A stretch of 64,000 nt of DNA. Source: Nocardioidaceae bacterium. GTDB lineage: Bacteria; Actinomycetota; Actinomycetes; Propionibacteriales; Nocardioidaceae. A model generated the notes under the pieces. That model was not told the DNA's origin, ran no database searches, and was given only the letters and a program-made list of their open reading frames with translations. Each line of letters opens with the position of its first letter. Position 1 is the stretch's first letter. Positions 35,817 to 44,582 of this stretch are shown here, piece after piece. The translations under genes and the position numbers were made by a program. The stretch lies in NCBI GenBank assembly GCA_017744365.1, contig JAGIBL010000001.1, positions 707,416-771,415 on the forward strand, in the 5' to 3' direction.

Positions 35817-37370
35817 TCAGCTGATCTCCGGCAGCTCCTGGGCCGAGCCGAGCAGCACCCGGAACGGGTCGCCCTCCTCGGCGATCCGGTCCAGCACCGT
35901 CCGGATCGTCCAGCGGTCCGGGCGCAGGTCCGGCTCGTCGAGCTCCTCCCACCGGATCGGGACCGAGACCGGGGCGCCGGGCGCCGGGCGTGTTGAGTAC
36001 GGCCCGACCAAGGTCTTGTTGATCGCGTTCTGCGTGTAGTCGAGCCGGGCCAGGCCGGCGCGCTCCTTGACCGCCCACTTCCAGCTGACCAGTTCGGGCA
36101 CGACCTTGCCGACCGTGCGCGACAGCTGCTCGACCCAGGCGCGCGTCTCCTCGAAGGTGTAGCCGTCGATCACCGGGACCCCGATCTGGATCCCGCGGCG
36201 CCCGGTCACCTTGGCCCGCCCGGTCACGCCGAGGTGCTCCAGCGCGGTGCGGTGCAGCCGGGCCAGCGTGAGCAGGTCCTCCCAGGTCGTGCGCTCGCCT
36301 GGATCGAGGTCGACCAGCGCGTACGTCGGCTGGTGCGGTGCGCTGGTCCGCGAGGTCCACGGGTGCCACTCCAAGGCGCCGAAGTTGGCCGCCCAGGCCA
36401 GAGCGGCCGGCTCGTCGGCTACGACGTAGGTGGCGGTCTCGCCCTCGTCGGCGTCGGGGTTGTCCCAGGCGCCGAGCCACTCCGGCGCGTGGTCAGGTCG
36501 CTGCTTGTGCCAGAAGCCCTTCGTGCCGGCGCCGCCGGGGTAGCGGTGCAGGTTGAGCGCCCGGCCCTCGGTGTAGGGCAGCGCGGCGGGCGCCACCCGG
36601 GCGACGTACGCGAGCAGCTCGCGCTTGGTCACCGGCGGCTCGCCGTCGCGGCCCGCGAACAGCACCTTGTCGAGGTTGGTCACCTTCAGCTCGCGCCCGA
36701 AGACCTCCCAGGTGCCCTGCTTGCCGAGGGCGGCGAGCTCGTCGATGGCCTCGTCGGGCAGCGGCGCCGGATAGCTGCGCGGCCAGACGTCGTCGGGGTC
36801 GGCGCGCACCTCGTCGTTCGTGCGGCCGGTCAGAACCGAGCGCGGGTGCTCCTCAGGGTCCCAGCCCTCGACGGCGTGCTCGTCGCGCTTGTGCAGCAGC
36901 ATCCACGGCTCGCCGCTCTCGCCGCGCGCCTCGCTCGTGCCCCGGCGAACCAGCACCAGACGGCCGCGCAGCTTCTCGCCGTGCACCTCGGCGTGCAGCT
37001 CGCCGCGCTCGACGGTGCGGCGTGGGTCGGTGGTCTTGACCGGCTCCCAGGTGCCGGTGTCCCAGACGATCACGTCGCCGCCGCCGTACTCGCCGCGCGG
37101 GATGACCCCCTCGAAGTGCAGGTAGTCGACCGGGTGGTCCTCGACGTGCATCGCCAGCCGGCGCGCCTTCGGGTCCAGCGTCGGGCCCTTCGGAACGGCC
37201 CAGCTCACCAGCACGCCGTCCATCTCGAAGCGCAGGTCGTAGTGGAGCCGGGTGGCCCGGTGCCGCTGCACCACGAACCGGCCGCCCGGCCCGCCGGCGG
37301 TGCTGCCGGCGGGCTCGGGGGTCCGGGTGAAGTCGCGCTTGCGGCGGTAGACCTCGAGCGGGTCTCCCAT
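35817..37370 (-). CDS. LigD-type 3'-phosphoesterase - polymerase protein without ligase domain
   Basis: A 517-residue NHEJ protein. Residues about 25-190 are the phosphoesterase domain (RFVVQRHRATRLHYDLRFE, GVIPRGEYGGGDVIVWDTG). Residues about 225-505 are the primase-polymerase domain (KVTNLDKVLF, GFWHKQRP, LVDLDPGE with the DxD metal pair, GRRGIQIGVPV). M. tuberculosis LigD has the order polymerase-phosphoesterase-ligase. Here the first two are swapped and the ligase is absent, so Ku and an ATP-dependent ligase should be elsewhere. The ATG at 37370 is preferred over a longer basic extension. It follows the permease gene on the same strand. Confidence 0.88.
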   Translation of the reverse strand: MGDPLEVYRRKRDFTRTPEPAGSTAGGPGGRFVVQRHRATRLHYDLRFEMDGVLVSWAVPKGPTLDPKARRLAMHVEDHPVDYLHFEGVIPRGEYGGGDVIVWDTGTWEPVKTTDPRRTVERGELHAEVHGEKLRGRLVLVRRGTSEARGESGEPWMLLHKRDEHAVEGWDPEEHPRSVLTGRTNDEVRADPDDVWPRSYPAPLPDEAIDELAALGKQGTWEVFGRELKVTNLDKVLFAGRDGEPPVTKRELLAYVARVAPAALPYTEGRALNLHRYPGGAGTKGFWHKQRPDHAPEWLGAWDNPDADEGETATYVVADEPAALAWAANFGALEWHPWTSRTSAPHQPTYALVDLDPGERTTWEDLLTLARLHRTALEHLGVTGRAKVTGRRGIQIGVPVIDGYTFEETRAWVEQLSRTVGKVVPELVSWKWAVKERAGLARLDYTQNAINKTLVGPYSTRPAPGAPVSVPIRWEELDEPDLRPDRWTIRTVLDRIAEEGDPFRVLLGSAQELPEIS

Positions 37371-37425
37371 GCGGGCCCGGTGCCCCTGGCGGCACCGGGC
37401 CATGCGGCCGCCGGGCGGGTCAGGA

Positions 37426-38910
37426 TCAGGTCAGGCGCGTCTTCGGGATCGCGTCGTCGTACGGCGCCGTGCTGCGGTCGTGCAGCGGGTGCACGGCCAT
37501 GTAGACCAGGCCGAGACCGACGACCACCACACCGGAGAGGGCGACGATCCAGTCGTCGTACCAGGGCACGTCGGGGGTGCGCGGCCAGGCCATGTTGACC
37601 ATCGCGACGATCCCGTAGACCAGTGCGGCGACGTTCACCGGCAGGCCCCAGCGGCCCAGGGTGTACTTGCCGCTGGGCACCCAGCCCTTGAGCCGGGCCC
37701 GCAGCGCGGCTAGCACCACCATCTGGAACCCGAGGTAGATGCCGAGCGCGGCGAAGCTGATGATCTTGGTGATCGCGTCGGTGGAGACCTTCGAGCCGAG
37801 CACGATCACGGCCGGCACGATCGCGGCGAGCACCAGCGCGTACGGCGGCACGTGCCGGCGCTGGGAGAACCTCTTCAGCAGCGAGCTGCCCATGATCATG
37901 CCGTCGCGGCCGTAGGAGTAGGCGAGCCGGCTCGCAGCCGCCTGCAGGCTCATCGCGCAGGAGAGGAACGAGATCAGCACGATGCCCAGCACCAGCTTGG
38001 CGCCGACGGTGCCGAAGGCGTCGTCGAGCAGGGTGCTGACCGGGTCGGCGTCCTGGCCGGAGATGACCGCGGGGATGTCGGTCACCGAGAGCACCAGGGC
38101 GAGGCAGACGAACGTGGCGGCGGCACCGCCGATGTAGATGGTGCGGCGCATCGCCTTGGGGATCAGCCGGCCCGGGTCCGGGACCTCCTCGGCGACGTCG
38201 CCGCAGGCCTCGAAGCCGTAGTACTGGTAGACGCCGATCAGGGCAGCTGCCGCGAACGCCCACAGGTAGCTGCCGTCGCCGCCCGCGCCGAAGGAGTCGA
38301 AGAGTGCGCCGAGGCCGTGCTCGCGATGGGTCAGCAGCAGCCAGCCGCCGACCGCGAGCGCGCCGAGGATCTCGCAGGCGAAGCCGATGATGGCGGCGGT
38401 GGCGAGCACCTTGGTGCCCATGAAGTTGATCGCGGTGGCCAGCGCGAGGAGCACCAGCGCGGCGACGATGGTGTGGTCCACGGTCGGCTCGAAGCCGAAC
38501 ACCGAGGCCAGGTACGGGCCGGCGCCGTACACGACGGAGGCGATGGTGACCAGCAGCGCGACCAGGTAGACCCACCCGGTCATCCAGGCGTACCGGCGAC
38601 CCCAGAGCCGGCGTGCCCAGGGGTAGACGCCGCCGGCGACCGGGTACTGCGCGACCACCTCGCTGAACACCAGCGCGACCAGGAACTGGCCGCCGCCGAC
38701 GATGAGGAAGCTCCAGATCATCGGCGGCCCGCCGGTGGCGAGCGCGAACGCGAAGAGCGTGTAGACCCCGACGACGGGGGAGAGGTAGGTGAAGCCCAGC
38801 GAGAAGTTCGCCCACGGGCTCATGTCCCGCTTGAACTCGGACTCGTAGCCGAGCGCCTGCAGGTGGGCCGCGTCGTCGTGCGGTTGCGGCCGGGTCGGAG
38901 TGGTGGTCAT
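37426..38910 (-). CDS. APC-family amino acid/amine permease
   Basis: A 494-residue transporter with about twelve hydrophobic segments. LGYESEFKRDMSPWANFSLGFTYLSPVVGVYTLFAFAL near the start, and SYGRDGMIMGSSLLKRF with VPPYALVLAAIVPAV later, resemble UAAT/GABA- and ethanolamine-type permeases. The ATG has CTGGAGG 6 bp upstream. It is divergent from the gntR of the amine cluster. Given the P450/gamma-glutamyl ligase genes that follow, it probably imports the amine substrate. Confidence 0.85.
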   Translation of the reverse strand: MTTTPTRPQPHDDAAHLQALGYESEFKRDMSPWANFSLGFTYLSPVVGVYTLFAFALATGGPPMIWSFLIVGGGQFLVALVFSEVVAQYPVAGGVYPWARRLWGRRYAWMTGWVYLVALLVTIASVVYGAGPYLASVFGFEPTVDHTIVAALVLLALATAINFMGTKVLATAAIIGFACEILGALAVGGWLLLTHREHGLGALFDSFGAGGDGSYLWAFAAAALIGVYQYYGFEACGDVAEEVPDPGRLIPKAMRRTIYIGGAAATFVCLALVLSVTDIPAVISGQDADPVSTLLDDAFGTVGAKLVLGIVLISFLSCAMSLQAAASRLAYSYGRDGMIMGSSLLKRFSQRRHVPPYALVLAAIVPAVIVLGSKVSTDAITKIISFAALGIYLGFQMVVLAALRARLKGWVPSGKYTLGRWGLPVNVAALVYGIVAMVNMAWPRTPDVPWYDDWIVALSGVVVVGLGLVYMAVHPLHDRSTAPYDDAIPKTRLT

Positions 38911-39053
38911 CGATCCTCCAGGTCGGAGTGGCTGGTGCTGCCAGGAGGTCCACCCGTGTGACCTGCCTAACATGGAGCGAAAAACTACAGTTCTAGGTTA
39001 TTGAGGTCAAGAGTCTCGACGAATCTCCTCCAGGATCGGCTACATTGACGCCC

Positions 39054-39791
39054 GTGTCCTCCCTGTCCCCGCTGACGCCGTCGGTGACGTCCAGCGGTCG
39101 CGCCGACGAGGTCGTGCAGCGGATCAGCGAGGCGATCAACCTCGGCCTGCTCGACGACGGCGAGCGACTGCCCGCCGAGCCGGAGCTGGCCGCCCAGTTC
39201 GGCGTCGCCCCGATGACCGTGCGCGACGCGCTCGCCTCGCTGCGCGACCTCGGCCTGGTGGAGACCCGGCGCGGTCGCAGCGGCGGCTCCTTCGTCCGGC
39301 GTCCGCCCGCACCCGAGCAGGAGCCGCTGCGCCAGCGGCTGGCCGCGATGACCGTCTCCGAGCTGCGCGACGTGGCCGACGAGCACCGGGCCATCGCGGG
39401 GGAGGCCGCCCGGCTGGCCGCCGAGCGCGCGGGCGCGGTCAACGTGCGCCGGCTCTTCGGGCTCACCGAGCAGCTCGGCACCGCGAGCACGCTCGGCGAC
39501 CGGATCCGGGCCGACTGCCGGTTCCACATCGAGATCGCGGTGGCGTCGCAGTCCTCGCGGCTGACCCGGCGCGAGGTGTCCCTGCAGGCCGAGGTCTCCG
39601 GACTGCTCTGGCTCCCGGTCGGGCCCGACCTCGACGTGGCCGCCCACGTGGCCGAGCACCACGGCATCGCCGCGGCGGTGGTCGCCGAGAACCCGGACGA
39701 GGCGCGTCGGCTCGCGGTGGAGCACGTGGACCACGCGCTGCACCGGCTGACCTCGCTGCACCTGCTGCTGACCTCGGAGGGGGCCCCGTGA
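39054..39791 (+). CDS. GntR-family (FadR-like) regulator of the amine/P450 cluster
   Basis: A 245-residue regulator: winged helix at about 12-75 (ADEVVQRISEAINLGLLDDGERLPAEPELAAQFGVAPMTVRDALASL), then an FCD-like domain (DCRFHIEIAVASQS). A TACATT at 39041 lies about 8 bp before GTG 39054, so the message may be leaderless; TTG 39045 is an alternative start. Its stop overlaps the next gene, a Cache sensor. Likely target is the palindrome before the P450 gene at 40492. Confidence 0.75.
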   Translation: MSSLSPLTPSVTSSGRADEVVQRISEAINLGLLDDGERLPAEPELAAQFGVAPMTVRDALASLRDLGLVETRRGRSGGSFVRRPPAPEQEPLRQRLAAMTVSELRDVADEHRAIAGEAARLAAERAGAVNVRRLFGLTEQLGTASTLGDRIRADCRFHIEIAVASQSSRLTRREVSLQAEVSGLLWLPVGPDLDVAAHVAEHHGIAAAVVAENPDEARRLAVEHVDHALHRLTSLHLLLTSEGAP

Positions 39792-40483
39792 TGAGCGTCG
39801 AGATCGAAGAGCTCGCCGGCGCCGTGGCCGAGGTCGTCGAGCCCGCCTTCGCGCGGCTCGCCGACGTCGCCGGCACGGTGGCCGCCGGTCCGGCACGCCG
39901 CCCGTGGGCCGAGGCCGACCTGGCGCCGGTGCGCGAGCGGCTGGTCGCCCTGGTCGCCGAGGACGCGATGCTGGTCGGGCTCGGCTTCGTGGCCGCGCCC
40001 GGCATCGTCGAGGACCGCGAGCGCTACCTGCTGTGGTGGGAGCGCAAGGACGACCGGCTCTCCCGGCTCCGGCTGAACTTCGACCCGAGCAGCATCGACG
40101 TCTACGACTACCTGCAGATGGAGTGGTACCAGGAGGCGCGCGGCGGCCGGGACCGGGTCGCGTTCGGCCCGTACGTCGACTACTCCGGATCCGGTCTCTA
40201 CATCGTCACCGCGACCGTCCCGGTCCGGGTGGACGGCGAGTTCGTCGGGGTCGCCGGCGCCGACCTGGTGGCCAGCGAGCTCGAGCGCCGGCTGGTCACG
40301 GTGCTGCAGCGTGCCGGCCGGGACGCGGTGCTGGTCGGACCCGAGCGCCGGGTCGTCGCCGCGAACACGCCGCGCTGGGTGGTGGGCACCAGGCTGCCGT
40401 CGATGCCCGTCCCGGGGGACGAGTTCGCCGCCGTCGCCGAGGTGCCGAGCGGCACCGGATGGATTCTCGCGATCGGGTCTTGA
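39791..40483 (+). CDS. soluble Cache-domain (PDC-like) protein
   Basis: A 230-residue protein without signal or membrane helix. The central part has the PDC/Cache pattern: LLWWERKDDRLSRLRLNFDPSSIDVYDYLQMEWYQEA, then FGPYVDYSGSGLYIVTATVPV and EFVGVAGADLVASELE. Cache domains normally bind amino acids, amines or organic acids outside the cell as part of receptors. Here the domain stands alone in the cytoplasm and is translated with the GntR regulator (TGATG overlap). It could be a ligand co-sensor for that regulator. An upstream GTG at 39788 is a possible start. Confidence 0.7.
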   Translation: MSVEIEELAGAVAEVVEPAFARLADVAGTVAAGPARRPWAEADLAPVRERLVALVAEDAMLVGLGFVAAPGIVEDRERYLLWWERKDDRLSRLRLNFDPSSIDVYDYLQMEWYQEARGGRDRVAFGPYVDYSGSGLYIVTATVPVRVDGEFVGVAGADLVASELERRLVTVLQRAGRDAVLVGPERRVVAANTPRWVVGTRLPSMPVPGDEFAAVAEVPSGTGWILAIGS

Positions 40484-40508
40484 CAAAAAGCCTCTAATTT
40501 TAGAGTGT
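40480..40508 (+). promoter_or_regulatory. P450-operon promoter with 14-bp palindrome
   Basis: A consensus -35 TTGACA (40480-40485) is followed by a perfect palindrome CTCTAATTTTAGAG (40492-40505) that fills the spacer and reaches the possible -10 TAGAGT (40501-40506). This is the only A+T-rich patch in the area and a good operator for the GntR protein encoded upstream. Confidence 0.65.
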
Positions 40509-40547
40509 TTGGGACACAGCATCCCGCCACTCTTCCGGAGGTTGTCC

Positions 40548-41753
40548 GTGTCGACCCTCACCTCGGCTCTCGTCCCGCCCTCGCTGGACGTCGCCGACCC
40601 CGCCTTCTCGATCACCTCCGCCGAGGTGCACGCCGCCCGCGAGCAGAGCTGGTACGCCACCACGCCGTACGGCATCGCGGTGCTGCGCTACGACGAGATG
40701 AGCCGGCTGCTCAAGCACCCGAAGCTGCGCCAGGGCAGCGTGGCCTGGCCCGCGCACAACGGCGTGACCGAGGGCCCGTTCGCCCGCTGGTGGGCGAGCT
40801 GGATCCTCAACAAGGAGGGGGCCGAGCACCACCGGCTGCGCCGGCTGATGAACCCGGCTTTCTCCCCGAAGCTCATCGGCGGCCTGGTGCCGCGGTTCCA
40901 GGCGCTGGCCGCCGAGCTCATCGACGGCTTCGCCGAGCCGGACCGCTGCGAGTTCGTCAGCGAGTTCGCCGAGCCGTACGCCGCCCGGGTGATCGCGATC
41001 ATGCTCGGTCTGCCCGAGGGGGAGTGGCCGGTCATCGCCCGCGAGTCGACCACCATCGGCCTGGCCATGGGCGTCACCTTCCGCGAGGACCTGCCCCGGA
41101 TCGAGGCCGCGCTGGCCAACCTCTACGACTACTGCGACGCGCTCATCGCCGACCGGCGCGCCCACCCGCGCGACGACTTCGTCAGCGCCCTGGTCAACGC
41201 CTCCCGCCCCGAGGACGGCCGGCTCGACGAGACCGAGCTGCGCGACGCCATGGTGCTGCTGGTCTTCGGCGGCTTCGACACCACCCGCAACCAGCTCGGC
41301 CTGGCGGTGCAGACCTTCAGCGAGCACCTGGACCAGTGGGACCTGCTCGCCGCCCGCCCGGACCTGGGTGGCAAGGCGGTCGAGGAGGTGATGCGGGTCA
41401 ACCCGACCGTGCGCTGGGTGACCCGCGAGGTGCTCGAGGACCTCGAGTTCGAGGGCGTCACCCTCGCCGCCGGCACCACCGTGCACCTGTACAGCGAGTC
41501 CGCCGGCACCGACCCGCGCGTGTTCGCCCCGGGCTTCGACATCGAGGCCGAGCGCAAGCCGCACTTCGGCTTCGGCGGCGGCGCGCACCACTGCCTCGGG
41601 CACTTCGTGGCCCGCTCGGACATGAGCGAGGCGCTGCCCCTGCTCGCGCGGCGGCTGCGCGACATCCGGCTGCTACCCGGTGCGAGCTGGCTGCCCGACT
41701 CGGGCAACACCGGCCCGGTCCGGCTGCCGGTCGCCTTCACCCCCGCCCCCTGA
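40548..41753 (+). CDS. cytochrome P450, possibly CYP151-like secondary-amine hydroxylase
   Basis: A 401-residue soluble bacterial P450. The I helix has FGGFDTTRNQ, the ExxR is in EEVMRVNP, and the heme loop FGFGGGAHHCLGHFVAR carries the thiolate Cys349. The GTG start has CCGGAGG 6 bp upstream. A private 3Fe-4S ferredoxin and reductase follow, giving a complete three-component system. In Mycobacterium the morpholine/piperidine P450 genes (morABC, CYP151) have this same order and a glutamine-synthetase-like gene beside them. Hydroxylation next to an amine nitrogen followed by ring opening is therefore my preferred reaction; the CYP family should be treated as tentative. Confidence 0.88.
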   Translation: MSTLTSALVPPSLDVADPAFSITSAEVHAAREQSWYATTPYGIAVLRYDEMSRLLKHPKLRQGSVAWPAHNGVTEGPFARWWASWILNKEGAEHHRLRRLMNPAFSPKLIGGLVPRFQALAAELIDGFAEPDRCEFVSEFAEPYAARVIAIMLGLPEGEWPVIARESTTIGLAMGVTFREDLPRIEAALANLYDYCDALIADRRAHPRDDFVSALVNASRPEDGRLDETELRDAMVLLVFGGFDTTRNQLGLAVQTFSEHLDQWDLLAARPDLGGKAVEEVMRVNPTVRWVTREVLEDLEFEGVTLAAGTTVHLYSESAGTDPRVFAPGFDIEAERKPHFGFGGGAHHCLGHFVARSDMSEALPLLARRLRDIRLLPGASWLPDSGNTGPVRLPVAFTPAP

Positions 41754-41782
41754 CCGCCCTTCTCACCGCAAGGAGTCCCACC

Positions 41783-41971
41783 ATGAAGGTCATCGTCGAC
41801 CTGGCCCTGTGCCAGGACCACGGCCAGTGCGCCATCGCCGCCCCGGAGGTCTTCCGGATCAACGACGAGGGTCACCTCGAGTTCGACGGCACGCCTGAGG
41901 AGGCGATGCGCGAGTACGTCGAGGAAGCCGCCGACGTCTGCCCGGTGCAGGCGATCCTGATCGAGGGCTGA
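41783..41971 (+). CDS. 3Fe-4S ferredoxin of the P450 system
   Basis: A 62-residue ferredoxin with Cys10-x5-Cys16 and a C-terminal Cys-Pro (DVCPVQAILIEG), the 3Fe-4S type that serves actinobacterial P450s. CAAGGAG lies 7 bp before the ATG. Its stop overlaps the reductase start (TGATG). It differs clearly from FdxD at 6417. Expected to shuttle electrons from the reductase to the P450. Confidence 0.9.
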   Translation: MKVIVDLALCQDHGQCAIAAPEVFRINDEGHLEFDGTPEEAMREYVEEAADVCPVQAILIEG

Positions 41972-43200
41972 TGTCCGCCGCACGCGTCGCCGTCGTCGGC
42001 GGCTCGCTGGCCGGCCTGCGGGCCGCCGAGCAGCTGCGGGCGGCCGGCCACACCGGCCCGGTCACCGTGCTCGGTGCCGAGCCGTGGTTGCCGTACAACC
42101 GGCCGCCGCTGTCCAAGGAGGCGCTGGCCGAGGGCGGAGCGCCGGATGCGCTCGCCGCCCGGCTGGCGTTCCGGCGCCGGGCCAGCATCGCCGACGTCGA
42201 CTTCCGGCTCGGCGACCCGGTCGCCGCGGCCGTCCTCGCGGACCGGACCCTGGTCACCGAGGCCGGCCACACCCTGGGCTACGACGGGCTCGTCGTCGCC
42301 ACCGGGCTGCGGCCGCGCCGGCTCGCCGTGCCCGGACCGAGCACGGGCCGGCACGTGCTCCGGACCGTGGCCGACTGCCACGCGCTGCGGGCCGCGCTGT
42401 CCGGTCCCGCCGACGTCGTCGTGGTCGGTGCGGGGTTCGTGGGCTGCGAGGTGGCCGGCACCCTGCACGGTCTCGGCCACCGGGTCACCGTCGTCGAGCC
42501 CGCGGGCCCGCCGATGGTCCGGGTGCTGGGTGCCCCGGTGGCCACCGCCGTCCAGCGGCACCACGAGGCCGCCGGGATCCGGTTCGTGATCGGGGCCGGC
42601 GTCACCGCGTTCACCGGGGACAGCCGCTTGACCGGGGTCGTGCTCGACACCGGCGAGACGCTGCCCGCCGACGTCGTCGTCGAGGCGGTCGGCTCGGTGT
42701 GCAACGTCGAGTGGCTGGCCGGCAACGACCTCGACCTGAGCGACGGCGTCCTCACCGACAACCACCTGCGCGCGGCCGAGCGCGTGGTCGCGGTCGGCGA
42801 CCTCGCCCGGTTCCCGAACCCGCTCGTCGACGACGTCCCGCGCCGCGTCGAGCACTGGTCGATCCCGACCGACACCGCGAAGCGGGCCGCGGCCACCCTG
42901 GCCGCCGAGCTCGCCGAGCTCGCCGGCGTGACGCCGGACCTGGTGCGGAACGGCGCGCCGTTCGCGCCGGTCCCGTCCTTCTGGAGCGACCAGCTCGGCC
43001 TGCGCTTCCAGAGCTACGGCTCGCCGGCGCTGGCCGACGAGGTCCGCGTCGAGGAGGGCGACCCGGACCACCTGCCCGGCGGCCTGCTCGCCACCTACCA
43101 CCGCGACGGTCGCCACCTCGGCAGCCTCGCGATCAACCTCAGTCCCGCCCGCCAGCGCGAGCTGCGCGAGGCCTTCCACCACGAGGGAGTACCCGCATGA
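41971..43200 (+). CDS. FAD-dependent ferredoxin reductase of the P450 system
   Basis: A 409-residue Rieske/putidaredoxin-reductase-type flavoprotein. FAD motif GGSLAGLRAAEQL is at the start, LPYNRPPLSKE follows, the NADH motif is VVVVGAGFVGCEVAGTL, and the second FAD motif is VVAVGDLARFPN. A C-terminal reductase_C domain (VPSFWSDQLGLRFQSYG) completes it. It overlaps both neighbours, so ferredoxin, reductase and gamma-glutamyl ligase are co-translated. NADH-specific reduction of the adjacent ferredoxin is likely. Confidence 0.9.
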   Translation: MSAARVAVVGGSLAGLRAAEQLRAAGHTGPVTVLGAEPWLPYNRPPLSKEALAEGGAPDALAARLAFRRRASIADVDFRLGDPVAAAVLADRTLVTEAGHTLGYDGLVVATGLRPRRLAVPGPSTGRHVLRTVADCHALRAALSGPADVVVVGAGFVGCEVAGTLHGLGHRVTVVEPAGPPMVRVLGAPVATAVQRHHEAAGIRFVIGAGVTAFTGDSRLTGVVLDTGETLPADVVVEAVGSVCNVEWLAGNDLDLSDGVLTDNHLRAAERVVAVGDLARFPNPLVDDVPRRVEHWSIPTDTAKRAAATLAAELAELAGVTPDLVRNGAPFAPVPSFWSDQLGLRFQSYGSPALADEVRVEEGDPDHLPGGLLATYHRDGRHLGSLAINLSPARQRELREAFHHEGVPA

Positions 43201-44582
43201 CCACCAGCGCCCTGGACCAGCACCGCCACGAGAACGCCGGCAGCCCGCACCTCGCGGCCGCGCTGGCGTCGATCGCGGAGCACGGCGTCGAGCACGTCTA
43301 CTACCAGGCCGTCACCATCACCGGCCGGGTCGTCGGCAAGGTGATGCCCGCCCGGCACTTCGAGCGCGCCGCGGTCAAGGGCGTGCAGCAGCACCGCACC
43401 GCGATGGCCAACCTGCAGAGCACCCGCGAGGGCGTCCTGCTCGGCGGTGGCGTGCACGCGGCCGAGTACACCGCCATCCCGGACCTGGACACCTTCGCGG
43501 TGCTGCCCTGGGACACCTCGTTCGCGCGCGTGTTCTGCCGCCTCTACGAGCCCGACCACCTCGCCGAGGGCGCCGGTGCCGCGTACTCCTGCGACACCCG
43601 CGGGGTGCTCCGCCGGGTGCACCGGGAGTTCAGCGAGCGCACCGGCCTGGAGCTGCGCACCGGCTGCGAGCCGGAGATGACCTGGAAGGGCGAGGGTCTG
43701 GAGGGCCGCTTCCGTCCCGGGTCGAGCCCGGCGTACCACCTCGAGCACCTGGAGCGGAACCGCCCGATCGTGAAGAAGGTGATCGCCTACGCCCAGGCGC
43801 TCGGCCTCGACATGATCGAGGGCGACTACGAGGACGAGTTCCAGGTCGAGCTCAACTTCATGTACGACCACGCCGACCTGACCGCGGACCGGCTGGTGAC
43901 CTACCGGCAGATCTGCAAGCAGGTCGCCCGTGAGCTCGGCATCGAGGCGAGCTTCATGCCCAAGCCGGCCACCGGGATGATGGGCAACGGCTGCCACCAC
44001 AACTTCAGCCTCTGGCGCGACGGCGTCAACGTGCTCGAGGAGCCGGGCGTCAGCGAGCTGCACCTCTCCGAGGTCGGCCGGCACGCGCTCGGCGGACTGC
44101 TCGCGCACTCGGCCGGGGCGATGCTGGTCAACGGCTCGACGGTCAACTCCTACAAGCGGTACTGGGATGCCGGGCAGTTCGCGCCCTCGCAGATCGACTG
44201 GGGGATGGACAACAAGACCTGCACCGTCCGGCTCTCCGCGAACGGCCGGCTGGAGTACAAGCTCCCCGACGCCGCGGTGAACCCGTACCTCTCGCACGCG
44301 CTGATGATCGCGGCGTGCGAGGACGGCCTGAAGAACGCGACCGACCCGGGCGAGCCGACCCAGGGGTCGTCGTACGACGGCGCGCAGGAGCTGCGCTTCG
44401 GCAAGCTGCCGCTGACCCTCGGTGAGGCGATCGGTGCCTTCCGGGCCGACGAGGTGCTCACCGCCGCCCTCGGCGAGGAGCTGTCCACGCTGCTGGTCGA
44501 CTACCACGCGGACGAGTGGGCGCGGTTCTGCGGCTACGTGACCGACTGGGAGCGGGCGACGTACTGGGACGACGCCCCGTGA
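43197..44582 (+). CDS. glutamine-synthetase-like gamma-glutamyl-amine ligase
   Basis: A 461-residue member of the GlnA catalytic fold. GCEPEMTWKG carries the first metal Glu, QVELNF the next pair, MMGNGCHHNFSLW replaces the usual GMHxHxS loop, and STVNSYKRYW with RLEYKLPDAAVNPYLSHAL forms the ATP/Glu site. The N-terminal beta-grasp is short and the adenylylation Tyr loop is not recognisable, so it is not a housekeeping GlnA. Related enzymes glutamylate putrescine, ethanolamine, isopropylamine or aniline. Adjacent PuuD-like hydrolases and a P450 point to an amine substrate. Confidence 0.85.
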   Translation: MTTSALDQHRHENAGSPHLAAALASIAEHGVEHVYYQAVTITGRVVGKVMPARHFERAAVKGVQQHRTAMANLQSTREGVLLGGGVHAAEYTAIPDLDTFAVLPWDTSFARVFCRLYEPDHLAEGAGAAYSCDTRGVLRRVHREFSERTGLELRTGCEPEMTWKGEGLEGRFRPGSSPAYHLEHLERNRPIVKKVIAYAQALGLDMIEGDYEDEFQVELNFMYDHADLTADRLVTYRQICKQVARELGIEASFMPKPATGMMGNGCHHNFSLWRDGVNVLEEPGVSELHLSEVGRHALGGLLAHSAGAMLVNGSTVNSYKRYWDAGQFAPSQIDWGMDNKTCTVRLSANGRLEYKLPDAAVNPYLSHALMIAACEDGLKNATDPGEPTQGSSYDGAQELRFGKLPLTLGEAIGAFRADEVLTAALGEELSTLLVDYHADEWARFCGYVTDWERATYWDDAP

